This document shows, one piece after another, positions 46,296 through 57,430 of a stretch of 64,000 bases of DNA. The stretch comes from Cristatella mucedo. Its lineage: Eukaryota; Bryozoa; Phylactolaemata; Cristatellidae. The translations under genes were made by a program, and so were the position numbers. The DNA lies in the NCBI GenBank assembly GCA_009760855.2, contig WPIO01000005.1, forward strand, positions 13,318,001 through 13,382,000. The letters are read 5' to 3'. The notes beneath the pieces were generated by a model. That model was not told the DNA's origin. It was given only the letters and a program-made list of their open reading frames with translations, and searched no databases. Position 1 is the first letter of the stretch. The number at the start of each line of letters is the position of its first letter.

Positions 46296-49200
46296 CGTAA
46301 TAATAATAATAATAATAATAACAATGCACTTGATAAAGTGCCCTCAGAGAACTTAATCTCTCTCTAGGCGCTTTACATTAGCTGCAAAGGGAAATGCAAT
46401 TGAATGGTAAGTAAAATCGTGCTTGAAAAACAAGCAAAATGAATAACATGGTTAGGGGTGACATGCACAGGGTCAGCATGCAAATGTGGTTAGTGGCAGC
46501 ATGCACAGTGTCAGCACGCATGGGCACATGAAGGACGAATCACAGGGACCCACTAAATGCTGTCCTAAATAGGTGTGTTTTTAAGTTCCTTTTAAATGTG
46601 GTCAGGTCAGGGGATGTTCTGACGCAGGTCGGGAGGGAGTTCCAGGTTTGGGAGCATACGAACTAAATGCACGGTCTCCAAAGGATTTAAGGTTTGTACG
46701 AGGTATTTGTAGACTGTTGGATTCCGAAAAGCAGGTGGTACGATGCTTGGCCAGATGGGGTAGTATATCTGAGAGATAGGTTGGAGCCATAGAACGAAGG
46801 GACCTAAAAGTGAGCGACAAAACCTTGAAGTCAATCCGTTGCTTGACTGGTAGCCAGTGCAGGTCGGCGAGAAGTGGAGTAATGTGGCAACTGCGACGCT
46901 CACGACAGACAAGCCAAGCTGCACAGCTTTGCACCAGCTGCAATCTCCTGATCGCACATGCTGGTAGGCCAGTAAGCAGTGAGTTGCAGAAGTCGAGACA
47001 GGATATCACGAATGCATGGACCAACTTGGACGTGGTATCCTTATCTAAAGAAGCCCGAAGTTTAGCAATGTTAAGGTGCTGGAAATAGGCAGATTTGACT
47101 GTGGAGCTGATATGGTAGTCTAACGAGAGGTCGCTTTGGAATATGACACCTATATTTCGAGCTGATGCAACAGGAGATATGCTGGCAGAGCCAATTTTGA
47201 GAGTCAGCCTTTCCAATCTCTGAATCACACTGGGTTTGCCTATAATTAGTTGGTTAGTTTTATCATCGTTTAGTTTTAGAAAATTTGCTACCATCCATGT
47301 GCGGATGTCATCAATGCATGCAGCAAGTGAGTTGAGAGAGTTTGAGGTGCTCGAAGGCAGGGAGGGATCAAAGCAAAGGTTCATCTGAGTGTCATTCGCA
47401 TAGAAGTGAAAGCCTAGATTGTGTTTGGCAATCACATGAGCAAGAGGGAGAGTATAAACCGTGAAAGGAACCGGACCTAGCACGGAGCTCTGAGGTACTC
47501 CATATTTCAGCGGTACTTCAGATGATCTTTGTCCATTCACGTCAATACTCTGAAGTCTCCCACTGAGATAGGACCTGAACCACTGCAGAGCAGTGCCAGT
47601 GATGCCCAGGCGAGATGAGAGGCGCTCTAGAACGACATCTACTCTCCAACTGCCGACTATGGCACATCTTTTTCAGCGGTCCTGAACTGCTACTTCCATG
47701 CTACTCACTACCTCAACTGCTCTCCTAACTCTGCTATGCTTCCCACTTTCTCTTTGTTGCGTGAGACGAAGTCTGTTGGCTACCGAATGCGTACCGAAAG
47801 CCGCTTAGGCTGTGAGTGCGCTATACAAAACTCTCCTGCGTAACACCCACATGGTCTTTATGACTTTGTGGAGTTACTGACGGAGATACATTACATTACA
47901 TTAGAAGAACTTTGTGATCGATGGTATCAAAAGCTGCCGAAAGATCGAGCAAAACAAGCAGAGACACTCTACCCATGTATGCATTCCTAAGTAGGTCGTT
48001 GTATACCCTAAGCAACGGTGACTCTGTGGAGTGATTAGTTCTAAAGCTGGACTGGAACTTACTAGCAAGGTGTGAGGTTTCGATATATGAGTTCAGCTGG
48101 TCTGCCACGACCCGCTCCAGTGTCTTTGATAGGAATGGTAGAAGGGAGACTGGGCGGTAGTTGCTTAAGTTCTCTTGGTCTAGTGTCGCTTTCTTGAGAA
48201 GTGGCCTGACTACAGCTTCTTTGAAAGGTGCTGGGACATGACCTGAGGCTAATGACATATTAATTATGTTAGTTATGCATGGCAGCAGCAGATCAATGCA
48301 ACATAGGAGCAGGACAGTGGGAATAGAGTCCAGAGGACTTGTTGTCTTCTTTGATTGAGATACGAACTTTAGGACTAGATCACTAGTGACCTGCTTAAAT
48401 GCAGACATTGAGGTGCAGCCAGGAACCGAGGAACAGCATTCTAGTGGGGAGGTTGTCATCGCAGGGATGGATTGCTTGATCTTGTCTATCTTCTGCACAA
48501 AGAATCGAGAGAAGCGATTGGCTAGATCATTACAAGGATCATCAGGTAAGGAGCTAATCTGGGAACGGTTGAGGAGATGGTTTATCGTCGACATCAGCAT
48601 TTTTGGATTGTGCATCTGTGATTCAACAATGTTTCTATAGAAGCTAGACTTGGCCTTTGCTAAGACCGATTGGTACGACCTACAGTAGTCTTCATATGCC
48701 TGTCGATGGACAGTTAGTCCGGATCTTTTGTATGTTTTTTCAAGCTTTCGTTTAGTAGACCTGGCAAGTTTAATGTCTGTGGTAAACCATAGGCCGTCTG
48801 GGCGGGGCCGCACAGTGCGCTTTGTCAGAGGTGCAAACTCGTCGAGCATGTCAGGTAGTGTCGTGTTGTAGCTATCTACCAATGATGACAGATCGGAGGG
48901 AGGATTGAGCAGCAGAGGTGAAGCAGATATTCTCGCACGGACAGCATCGATGTCAAGGGTCTTGAGGTTTCGCGATTCTCAGGTTATTTTAGAGGAGGAT
49001 GCGGGCACACACTGTAGATTGAATGAGATCTGCATGTGGTCAGATTAGCAGGATTTTGTAATAATTGGTGATGAGATTACAAAGTGCAGTTGTATGAGAA
49101 AATCTGGTCGAGTGTGTGACCCTTGATGTGGGTAGGGCCATGCACATGAGCCACGAGAGACAATGAGTCAGTCAATGCACGAAATTCGGTGCTGAAAGGG

Positions 49201-49342
49201 TCAGATAAGTTATCAAAGTGACTATTGAAATCACCCATAACGAGGAAGGATCGATTTCTTGCACACAGAATCGAAATGAGATCGGAGAAATCTGAGATAA
49301 AGGAGGATTTGGTACCTGGTGAGCGATAGACTACTGCCGTAC
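46296..49342 (-). mobile_element. LINE family 1 (CR1/L2-like), best-preserved copy
   Basis: About 2.8 kb of LINE plus a 265-bp insertion. Minus strand, 5' to 3': endonuclease remnant (49342-48960, with MGDFN and TLDQIFSYN equivalents), linker and RT start (48882-47896: FTTDIKLARSTKRKLEK, LSNYRPVSLLPFLSKTLE, LLVLLDLSAAFDTIDHKVLL = motif A), the family 2 insertion, then RT (47540-46602: VPQSSVLGPVPF = motif B, FYANDTQMNL = motif C, FLKLNDDKTNQLIIGKPS = motif D, NIGVIFQSDLSLDYHI, LVHAFVISCLDFCNSLL, thumb). Two long open frames show it is young, but the catalytic box reads YANDTQ instead of YADDTQ, and a frameshift near 46640 alters the C-terminus. The 3' end is (ATT)n at about 46296-46320. The 5' end is truncated inside the endonuclease. 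Confidence 0.9.
47640..47906 (+). mobile_element. LINE family 2 3' end inserted in LINE family 1
   Basis: Runs from CAACTGCCGACTATGGCACA through CTTTCTCTTTGTTGCGTGAG, ACCGAATGCGTACCGAAAGC to the TACATTACATTACATTAG terminus. It splits the family 1 RT frame between motif A and the following helix. The family 1 target AAGTTCTTCTAGAGCGC is seen uninterrupted in the copy at 11.57 kb; around the insertion TTCTA appears on both sides, a short target-site duplication. Confidence 0.8.
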
Positions 49343-50047
49343 AGACGCAAGCAGGTGTGGCGATAATAGCAGAGCACGGCAGCTATCAAGAACGCACACA
49401 TTTTAATAACGAGTCGACGTCATAAACCTATAGCTGTATTGAAAAGGTGACGTACTAAATCAGCCAGATTATGACTGTCGAGATGCAGTATACACTATTT
49501 GTGGTTTCTCAATTATAATGGCTTGGAACTGGTTATGGGATAATCCACGGTTAGGTGGCATAATAGCCGAACCGATGTAATATTCAGGCAGTTGAGCTCT
49601 AGACATTGAGCCAGGCTAGAGAAACGACTGATACTTTTCGCCCGTTGAAAGCTAAGAGGCGCTCTGGGCGCCGTAGGAGAGTTGTTGTACGACATGATTG
49701 GTACTGGATGCCGATACCCAGCTGTTATTTGGCGCTGTCTAGCACACTTCTCAACGCTATGGATGTAGAATTTGTATCCTAAGGTATGCTCTCGTTGCTG
49801 CCGTATTCCACCTGCATTGTTACTGCACCTTCTTGCCGCTTTCAGCAATTCCAAGGATAAGAGCTCCTTTCCCTCTGGTATTTTTCGGCTGGGTCCAGCG
49901 CTACTATGGAACTAAGACTTACGCTGGGACTAGCTGCGTTTTTGATCTAGATCTGTATGGACGTGGAAGCTTTTTTGTAACCCGTTTGCAACAGCGGAGG
50001 TATGCACCAAGACCGAATAGTGCCGGATCTTACCGCTGTGACTTGTG
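49343..50047. other. Nothing recognised
   Basis: Unique sequence upstream (in LINE sense) of the truncation point. No supported exon. Confidence 0.4.
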
Positions 50048-50395
50048 CGAATAATAATAGCAATACATTTTTATTTCGCCCTCAGAGAACCAAATCTCTC
50101 TTTCAAGTTCACTTTACATATACTCTTAAGAAAATATGTCAATATTGGTTTGTGATAGCATGCGGTGTCAGGAAGCATGAGCACACAAAGGACAATTCAC
50201 AAGGACCCAGCCAATTGTAGTGAGGAAAGGGTGCGTTTTTCGTTTCTTTCTAAATGTCAAGTAGGGGTTGAAACGATGCCAGTCGGGAGTGAGTTTCAGG
50301 CATTGGGAGCATTCGTAATAAAGGCACGGCCTCCAAAGAATGTGCGGTTAGTTCGAGGCACAGCTAAACGACATATAACTGACTCATTTTCACTT
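50048..50395 (-). mobile_element. LINE family 1, 3' fragment
   Basis: Inverted: AATAATAATAGCAATACATT, TCGCCCTCAGAGAACCAAAT, then on the minus strand the C-terminal APNAWNSLP-like and KTHLF-like remnants up to the RGTN-like stretch near 50370. Confidence 0.7.
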
Positions 50396-51554
50396 CAGAT
50401 GATTTCTAGGGTGTAAGCCAATGTTTTTGATCTATACAGTTCCTAATGATTGACTTACAAACCTCTTATAATCTCTAGCAACTGTCCTAACTTGGTTGAT
50501 TAAGCATGTCTGTGTTTCACTGTGCAGACGAAATCAGATGAAATACCATATACGTAGGTACAGGTATATTTCGTTGAGATTGCTTGCCCATCATTCTGGT
50601 GCCTCACCCTAAATGCAGCTTACGGTAGGCTATATTTAGTTACAGCTAGGGTACATGTTTGGAATGTCAGACTGACAACCCAACGGTACCGATGGCTGTG
50701 GTGGATCTGTAATTGCATTCAGACTGAATGACAAGTTCATGGTGTTACTGAGAGGCCAAGGGAAACTGGCGAATCAGCTGCACCCTATCGCTGGGTTCAG
50801 ATCCATTCTTTTGGTCGACCTTGACTTTTAGACTGGTTTAAGACATTTCAAGGTATAACTCTCTCCTATGAAAATGCATAGTTGCAAACTCATGCCTTGT
50901 GCTTCGCGATTCAAATCGTTCATCAGAAGATCTCCGGGCTTTGTATTATTATGAACGAGCTACAGCATCTCTAGAACGAAAGTTTTTCTTCGAAAATAGA
51001 ATACAGTGCATTCAGAAGGTCCGGTCCTAGAGACTATTCATGGATACAAGCGGAGCCTCAGTGCACAGCTAACAATTCGTTGGTGCTGATCTCAGGCACG
51101 CGGGTATGCCTATGGTAGTACAAACAAAAGTAAAAAGTAAGAAAAAAAGTACGAAAAAGTACGGACAGCACTCAGGAACGCCCGTTTCTAAATATATATG
51201 TAGTCCACTAAGGTAAACGTGCAGCAGCATATTCCGAAGTGACACAGGTATAACTTGTGCGCAGCACCAGCCATAACTTGCAACTCACAGACTGCCAGTT
51301 CGTGTCCTTTCATGCTATCCGTCCCGTATATTATGACATATCCGGCTACTAATTGTTATGATTTAGGAACCGCTAATAAGCTCTATCATTATCATAGCAT
51401 GGCTAATTGTTTCACTGCCTCCTCAAAATTTCTCATAGCGTATACTGGGCCTTTGCGACTTGTTCTTTTTATGGTTTTGAGCGATGACACTGCATTTTTC
51501 CACTAACCAATTTGCATGTTAAAAAAATATAAAAATACTGCAAGTTACCTCTAA
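50396..51554. other. Nothing recognised
   Basis: AT-rich sequence; the frame at 51255-51506 has no domain or splice evidence. Confidence 0.4.
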
Positions 51555-51690
51555 CCGTTATAATGCTTGTTCACACTGTGCATGTTACCCCTAACTAGTT
51601 GATCACACTTCCGATACATCTTTTTAACGTGCCTAGAAAGGGATTAAGTTCTCTGAGGGCGAAATACGAACGTATCACTAATACCATCCA
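51555..51690 (+). mobile_element. LINE family 1, 3'-end fragment
   Basis: CACACTGTGCATGTTACCCC, TTAACGTGCCTAGAAAGGGA, TTAAGTTCTCTGAGGGCG. The ATT tail is lost. Confidence 0.7.
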
Positions 51691-51729
51691 CTTTTTAATA
51701 TGGCCCCAATAACAAATCACTACAGAAGC

Positions 51730-51936
51730 CTAACGTAACCATCTACGATAGGTGTTTACTTGTGGTTTTATTATCTCGTCAGGCACTAACACAAATTCCG
51801 AACAGAGATTCTCAGGCGATATCTTCGCATCAGCTGTTGTAGGTGTCTTGTCTTCACGTTCATCATCGTCAGCCGTCACAGCAGCGAGCTGGGCTTCAAA
51901 TGAGTCATCAGAATGATTGGCTTCCTCCACTTCTGG
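51730..51936 (-). CDS. Candidate exon with stop, acidic unknown protein
   Basis: Acceptor TTCACCTGTCTCCAG opens a phase-0 frame of 68 residues to TAG: PEVEEANHSDDSFEAQLAAV, TADDDEREDKTPTTADAK, ISPENLCSEFVLVPDEII, KPQVNTYRRWLR. Composition is strongly protein-like and unlike the transposons around it. A donor CAA/GTAAAC inside would shorten it if more exons follow. No family recognised. Confidence 0.5.
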   Translation of the reverse strand, partial: PEVEEANHSDDSFEAQLAAVTADDDEREDKTPTTADAKISPENLCSEFVLVPDEIIKPQVNTYRRWLR

Positions 51937-52088
51937 CTGGAGACAGGTGAACACCTCAATGCATCAGCTCTATCTCATAACTCAAACGATCTCAAACTAG
52001 ATATGATTAATACATACAACGCTCGGCAAATACTAAGCACTGTTGCACATGTGATTGCGGCTGATCACATTCGTTTGTGCCGTCTCAC

Positions 52089-52188
52089 CAATTTAATTTT
52101 TTTGTCTGTCTTACATTCAGGTAAACAGTCTGCGGCATGGGCAACATTCAGCAGATCTCTTAGCTGAGCATTCATAGATTGGCATAAT
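52089..52188 (-). CDS. Candidate exon upstream of 51936
   Basis: Acceptor GGTTCTCTTCGTTTTGAG, one base, then LCQSMNAQLRDLLNVAHAAD and CLPECKTDKKIKL to donor TTG/GTGAGA in phase 0, matching the acceptor phase at 51936. Looks like an amphipathic helix followed by a basic stretch. An alternative donor (GAAT/GTAAGA) lies inside. No family recognised. Confidence 0.4.
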
Positions 52189-52644
52189 CTCAAAACGAAG
52201 AGAACCATGAGGTTATTGCGAAGCGCAACAGGAAGTCAGATATATCTGCTTTTACGACATAACGATTCAGCAACTGCAGTATGGTAGTAACCGCAAGAAG
52301 TTGTTTGACATACTAGTGTTCTAAGGTTGCATCCTAGCATTCAAATGTCAATGGAATAGTCATAGATATAGTCAGGTAAATGTTGTAATCGTCGGCAGCA
52401 AGATGCTCACCAAGTCGAAAAAAATGTGACGATGAAAAGCAAAAACGTGGAAGGCGCTACGCATTCTATCAGTCCACTGCGCATCCATGAAGCATCGGCG
52501 TACGACATGCGGTCACGTCACTGCATTGCTCATCTCCAAAACAGAGACCCTCATCGGGTTCGCAACCAGGGTTAGCAGCAGTCACGTGAATCGCAGCACA
52601 GTCACTATCTTCGGCATGACCATGGATATCCAAATTAGTTAATA
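52189..52644. other. Coding-like stretches on minus strand, unresolved
   Basis: On the minus strand 52635-52480 reads DIHGHAEDSDCAAIHVTAAN, PGCEPDEGLCFGDEQCSD in one frame, and 52490-52410 reads WTDRMRSAFHVFAFHRH then a good donor TTG/GTGAGC in another. They overlap, so both cannot be exons. They may belong with the exons at 51730-52188. Confidence 0.3.
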
Positions 52645-53030
52645 ATAATAATAATAATACATTTGATATAGCGCCCTCGGAGAGCTCAATCTCTTTCTAG
52701 GCACTTTGCATTTGCTGCAAATGAAGTAGGATCGAATGGTTAATGGTAGCATGCTCAATAAACAACACAATTAACATGGTTAGTGGTGACATGCACAGGG
52801 TCAACATGCAAATATGGTTAGTGGCAGCATGCACAGTGTCAGCATGCATAAGCACATAAAAAACGATTCCTAGCGACCCACTAAATGCTGTGATAAATAG
52901 ATGCATTTTTAGTTTCTTTTTAAATTTGTGCAAGTCAGGAGGTGTCGTGACGCAAGTCGGGAGTGAGTTCCAGGCTTTGGAATCATTCTACTAAAGGCGT
53001 GGTCTCCAAAGGATTTAAGGCTGTTAGACC
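52645..53030 (-). mobile_element. LINE family 1, 3' fragment
   Basis: Inverted: AATAATAATAATAATACATT, GATATAGCGCCCTCGGAGAG, CTCAATCTCTTTCTAGGCAC at the terminus. On the minus strand SNSLKSFGDHAFS then PKPGTHSRLASRH gives the C-terminal RT remnant. Confidence 0.8.
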
Positions 53031-53429
53031 AGCATCCGAGCAGCAGCCCAACACCCCTGCAGTTATTACTGTAGCAGTCTCGAAGAAAGTTATTACAGTC
53101 ACAGGCTCCACAGAGAGTAAAACTGACACAGGAAGAACTTCGTTCACCACACTTCACAACACTTCGTTCACTACATCGTCAGCCATGGGTGTTAGGTACT
53201 TGAAACATGCGCACTACCTGCAGCCAGTTTCACGCTGGTGTGTACAAGCGTAGCCTCTCACTTTCCAAGTTTTACTTCGGGTTTCTCATGTTCGCCACAC
53301 CAAGCTTCAGCTATGGCCTGCACCTGTGCAGCATTGGTCACGTTCGCCCTTAAAATCCTTGAGATTTACCCTGCTAGATATATTCTTGCTGCCGTTATCA
53401 GCACGTGTGCGTTCAACCTTTATGTTCCA
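53031..53429. other. Nothing recognised
   Basis: Stretch between two LINE families; a 96-codon frame (52963-53253) overlaps LINE sequence and is not credible. Confidence 0.4.
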
Positions 53430-54480
53430 CCAGTAGTCTCAGCATTACTCTCCACATACTTTAAGACAGCTCCTAATCTTACATAGGAATCGGACGTGAT
53501 GGCTAGATGTAAAAGCAGTCTTCTGAACGAAGCTTTTAAAATGTAGGCAGTTTTCGAAGACGACACTTAAATTCCGAGAATGTGGTCGCACAACAGCGTC
53601 ACCTATTAGAAGACCAAAGCCTTCTATTCCAGCCATACGCTTGGATTTTCCTATGAGCAACAGTTGAGTTATATGGTCGTTTAGTTTCAAGAAATGTTCC
53701 GACATCCAGGATTGAATGTCAGCAAGGCAAGCATTCGGTTTATCAGTTTCTGCAGCAGATTCCTACAGTTTGAAGGACAAATACAGCTTAGTATCGTCAA
53801 CCTAAAAGGGACAACCTGTTCCATGGGCCTTGATTACGTTTCCCAGAGGTTGAGTATTAATGGAGAACAGCAACGGACCGAGGACGTACCCTTGAGGAAC
53901 TCTACATGTGACTGATCTGGTAGATGAGACCTGACCCCCACACGACACGGATTGAACACGATCAGAAAAGTACGACTTAAACCACGCCAGTGTCTCGTCT
54001 GCCAGACCGATCGTTGTTCTCAATGTTTCAAGTAGGATATCGTGATGAATTGTGTCGAAGGCAGCTGATAGATGTAGCAGAGCATGCGCAGTGACACTCC
54101 GGCCATCGTTGCTGAATAAGATGTCATCGGTAATGCGGAGGAGAGCAGTTTCAGCGGAGTGCTGCCGCTTAAACCCCGATTGAAATTCTTCTGACATTTC
54201 ATACTTTTCAATGTGTGCTACCAGCTGCTTAGCGGCAATAATTTCAAGAATCTTTGAATAAAAATAGAATGAAACTGGGCGATAGTTTGCAAGGACCTTT
54301 GTATATAATCCTGGCATATTATCGATCGGTCTAACGATTGCCGATTTTTAGGATTTGGGTACAACTCCTTTTACCAGAGAAGCATTAAAAATCTTAGTTA
54401 TGGCTGGGCCAAGTTAACCTGCGAGTGATGATCACAGAGATGAACGTATAAGGTCTTCAGGAGAAGAGCTATTTTTACTA
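53430..54480 (-). mobile_element. LINE family 3 (L2-like) RT fragment
   Basis: Minus-strand frames: LANYRPVSFYFYSKILEIIA, AKQLVAHIEKYEMSEEFQSG, HALLHLSAAFDTIHHDILLE (motif A), RVPQGYVLGPLLFSINTQPL (motif B), then in another frame SEHFLKLNDHITQLLLIGKS (motif D) and SVVFENCLHFKSFVQKTAF. The sequence differs clearly from family 1 (for example FQSGFKRQHSAETALLR). The YADD box lies in a frame-broken gap near 53.8 kb. Pseudogenised. Confidence 0.8.
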
Positions 54481-54749
54481 GACCTTATTAAGGTAGCCAC
54501 ATCGCATGCAGAAACTTATTTGTTTTTGCATGGTTGACATCGTGTATGTCATTAAACCCATGGGTATTGATTTTCTTTTATTGCACTGTAATGCTAACGG
54601 AAAGAGAAAAGTCCTGCTATGGTGCTATATCCTATAAAAGACATACTATTAGTTTTTTATCTTCCACTGTTATAATACGTCTTATTTAGAATGCCAAACT
54701 TTTATTATTTTTAGACTAGAAGCGTTCGTTCACACCACTCACCAATAAC
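54481..54749. other. Nothing recognised
   Basis: AT-rich unique sequence, no supported feature. Confidence 0.4.
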
Positions 54750-54840
54750 AACTATAATAATACATTTTTATAGCGCCCTCAGATAACTCAATCTCTTGTT
54801 GGGCCCTTATATTTGTTGCAAAGGAAGCATGATCGAACTG
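54750..54840 (-). mobile_element. LINE family 1, 3'-end fragment
   Basis: ATAATAATACATTTTTATAG, CGCCCTCAGATAACTCAATC, TTGTTGCAAAGGAAGCATGA in reverse orientation. Confidence 0.7.
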
Positions 54841-55529
54841 TTACCTAGGCGGTATGCCAGATAGCCAACGACCGGCATGAAAAGTGAAAAGTAATCTCCA
54901 GACTCCAAAGCAAAAGCAAACAACTAGTGATAAATCAAATTATTAATTGCACATATTCTCAATGAAACGATAAAATGCATAAGAATAACCTACAGCCAAC
55001 GGCTATACCATATATTCCGAGCGACTAAAATGAGAACATGCTATTCAGTCAGACTCACGGAACGGGTTTTTAGGCTTGACCTCAGCTGGTAAGAAAGGAT
55101 GTGTTATCATTTACTTTACCAATAAAGGATTACTGCCGGCCACTGCTAGGGAAAAGTCTTCAGACGAGAATTTCAGTCGCTCGGTCGGTAATCGATAGAT
55201 ATTAAGTTCGGACTCTTGGTTTGGATGACCAAGTTTTTGAAGCTCAAACTCCTACGCAACTTATCGGTCTCTTTGGCTTCAACTGGCGGGTACCGCCGAA
55301 CATTCGGCTGCCGATATATCGCACCCGTTCTGAACGATGACATAACTTTCGTTACGTCGCTTGCAAGAACTGGGGCTTAATAATTAGGTTTTTACTCAAA
55401 GTCACGCAGGCGGACAGGCAGTGTTGCAGCCGGTAACCTAGCCGCATGCGTTGCGTTCAATGTGGAGAATCGTGCAGATAATCGGATACGAGCTGTTGAT
55501 TTTATGGCGGAGCCTAAAAGTAAAGTGAA
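54841..55529. other. Nothing recognised
   Basis: No coding or repeat signal I can defend. Confidence 0.4.
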
Positions 55530-55695
55530 GGTTAGCTGATCGAAAAGTCTCATTTAAATAGCGGCAGAAGAGCCTCAACGAATAAGCTTGAAGTAGGAAA
55601 TAAATTATTGCCTTCTGTAGGACTCGAACCTACGACTTGGGTAAGGAAGTGCGAAAACCTTATCTTAGCCTAGGCTAAGATTCAGAGGGCGCTAC
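55530..55695 (-). repeat. SINE B copy, inverted (diverged)
   Basis: GTTAGCTGATCGAAAAGTCT (family end reversed), GGAAATAAATTATTGCCTTC, then TAGGACTCGAACCTACGACT (B box reversed) and TTATCTTAGCCTAGGC. Confidence 0.65.
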
Positions 55696-56339
55696 ACAAT
55701 TATTATTGTAGCAGAATTGTCACGAGGCTGCTACGCATGGAACTCTGGTCTTCACCTTCAGATGAAAATTCAAAGAGAAAGCGGTCGTTGGTCCGCGCGA
55801 GACCGCCGAAATTGCGTTTTCAGTCGTGCAAAGCGCACAGCACGCCCCATGTATGGTAGTCTGGTGGAATAAACATAGCCGTTTTCAGTTGCTGCAGCTA
55901 CGAATTACCAGCCGTTGTAAATACCCGGACTCGCAGCCTCCGAAGCGCGCATGCGCACCGGAGGCTGCCGATCTTGCGGGCGGAAAATCGGAGCAGCGGC
56001 GACTGGCTCAGCTCTTGGCGCGTTAAATAAGCCGATGCGACGATAACCATTCTTGAATGTCGGGTCGATTATTAAGGAACGTTGCAGCAAGTAGCTTGAA
56101 CTGTTTCTACTTCGTTTAATATTCCATTCTAAAGACGCGAGGCGCACAGTGAATGGAAGCGGCTCAGCGGAACCGAAGACGGGTTCATTTCATTTCAGTT
56201 CATTTCATTTCATTTCTCGAGGAACCGACTGACGGGTTCATTCGGGGGAGAAAGATTCAGCGTCTGACCGGTCCGGCGACGAGAGCCGACGCACTGTGGG
56301 CGGCGACCGCGAAGCTGCGGCTGCCTGCCGTCGGCAGGA
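55696..56339. other. No supported gene; ATTTC microsatellite
   Basis: Contains an imperfect (ATTTC)n patch at about 56184-56217. GC-rich overlapping frames around 55.9-56.3 kb lack splice or domain evidence. Confidence 0.4.
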
Positions 56340-56545
56340 AGCCGAAGGCACTTCCTTCCTTCTCACTCAGCTTGTGGGTGGCTCCTCACTTTCTATTTGT
56401 AGCGCGAGCTGAAGTCTCTGTCAGTTACCGCATGCTTAGCGAATCCGCGTAGGCTTTGAATGCGCTACAGAAAATTTTTTTCTGTGCAACACGCACTTAC
56501 TCTTTGCTGCTTTTTATGAGTGGCAGACAGAGATACAATATATGA
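56340..56545 (+). mobile_element. LINE family 2, 3' end (old copy)
   Basis: CCTCACTTTCTATTTGTAGC, GCGAGCTGAAGTCTCTGTCA, GCGTAGGCTTTGAATGCGCT and GGCAGACAGAGATACAATAT align in order with the copy at 47.75-47.9 kb at lower identity. Confidence 0.6.
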
Positions 56546-56666
56546 AAGGGAGTAGGCATTTAGCAGAGGTTAAAACCCATAGTGCATCTCATTGGAATTA
56601 GCCAGCTCAGCTCAGCTTAGCAACTCAGCTCTGCGTCCACGGCGACTTCTTCATGCGAAAGACTTT

Positions 56667-56735
56667 TCGTCATGTAACGTAATGTAATGTAATGTATCTC
56701 CGTCTGTAACTCCACAAAGTCATAAAGACCAGTGA
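56667..56735 (-). mobile_element. LINE family 2 extreme 3' end
   Basis: TAACGTAATGTAATGTAATG, TATCTCCGTCTGTAACTCCA, CAAAGTCATAAAGACC. Only about 70 bp remain. Confidence 0.7.
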
Positions 56736-57062
56736 TGCCCAAAAACCTTAGTAAGCATACGCACTGCTAACTTTGCGGTCAGACTTCGGGATGTGGCTGG
56801 GATGGATGCGACACCGCTCGCTATATCCTATAAATATCTTATGCGACACGATTGAAGATCATCGCTAGGTAGATGCTGAAATGTAGATGACCGTAGATGG
56901 CCGTACCGATGAGTGCAGCTGCATTCTCATCTGACGCCATTTGACGAACAGCGCAAGCGTTGACCGAGACACAAGTGTTCCCTTCATGCTCTCTTCATGC
57001 ATTTTGAATCTTAACAGCAATCCTCGCGCGCTGTCAAAGCCGCTCCGGCAGTATTACGAACG
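56736..57062. other. Nothing recognised
   Basis: Unique sequence between a family 2 end and SINE A. Confidence 0.4.
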
Positions 57063-57190
57063 GGGTTAGGCCCCCGGAGTAAGGTGCTCGTCTTTGAACC
57101 GCCAACGATGTGGGCTCGAGCCCGACGGCATATCTAAAGGGCCTTGATAGAGATTAAGTTCTCTTACATGAATACATTTCTATTCATCTA
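57063..57190 (+). repeat. SINE A copy (tail shortened)
   Basis: CCGGAGTAAGGTGCTCGTCT, GATGTGGGCTCGAGCCCGAC, CTTGATAGAGATTAAGTTCT, CTTACATGAATACATTTC. Confidence 0.7.
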
Positions 57191-57430
57191 TTAGGTTTTA
57201 AATGAAATATGAAAAATGAAGGAAGAAAGAGATTTTCACTAAAATTAGAAATTTTGTTGTAGTGGTGATAGTGCTAGCTGCTGCATTGATCCGGCTACCC
57301 TTTGGAAAACTCTTTATTTAATTTCAGTTCATAGTCCTGTTAAGTTCTAACGAATAATATTATGCAGTAACTCGTTTTGTAATAATAAGTTATGATGCAA
57401 TAATTTAGCGCAAACATTATGATTTTGCAG

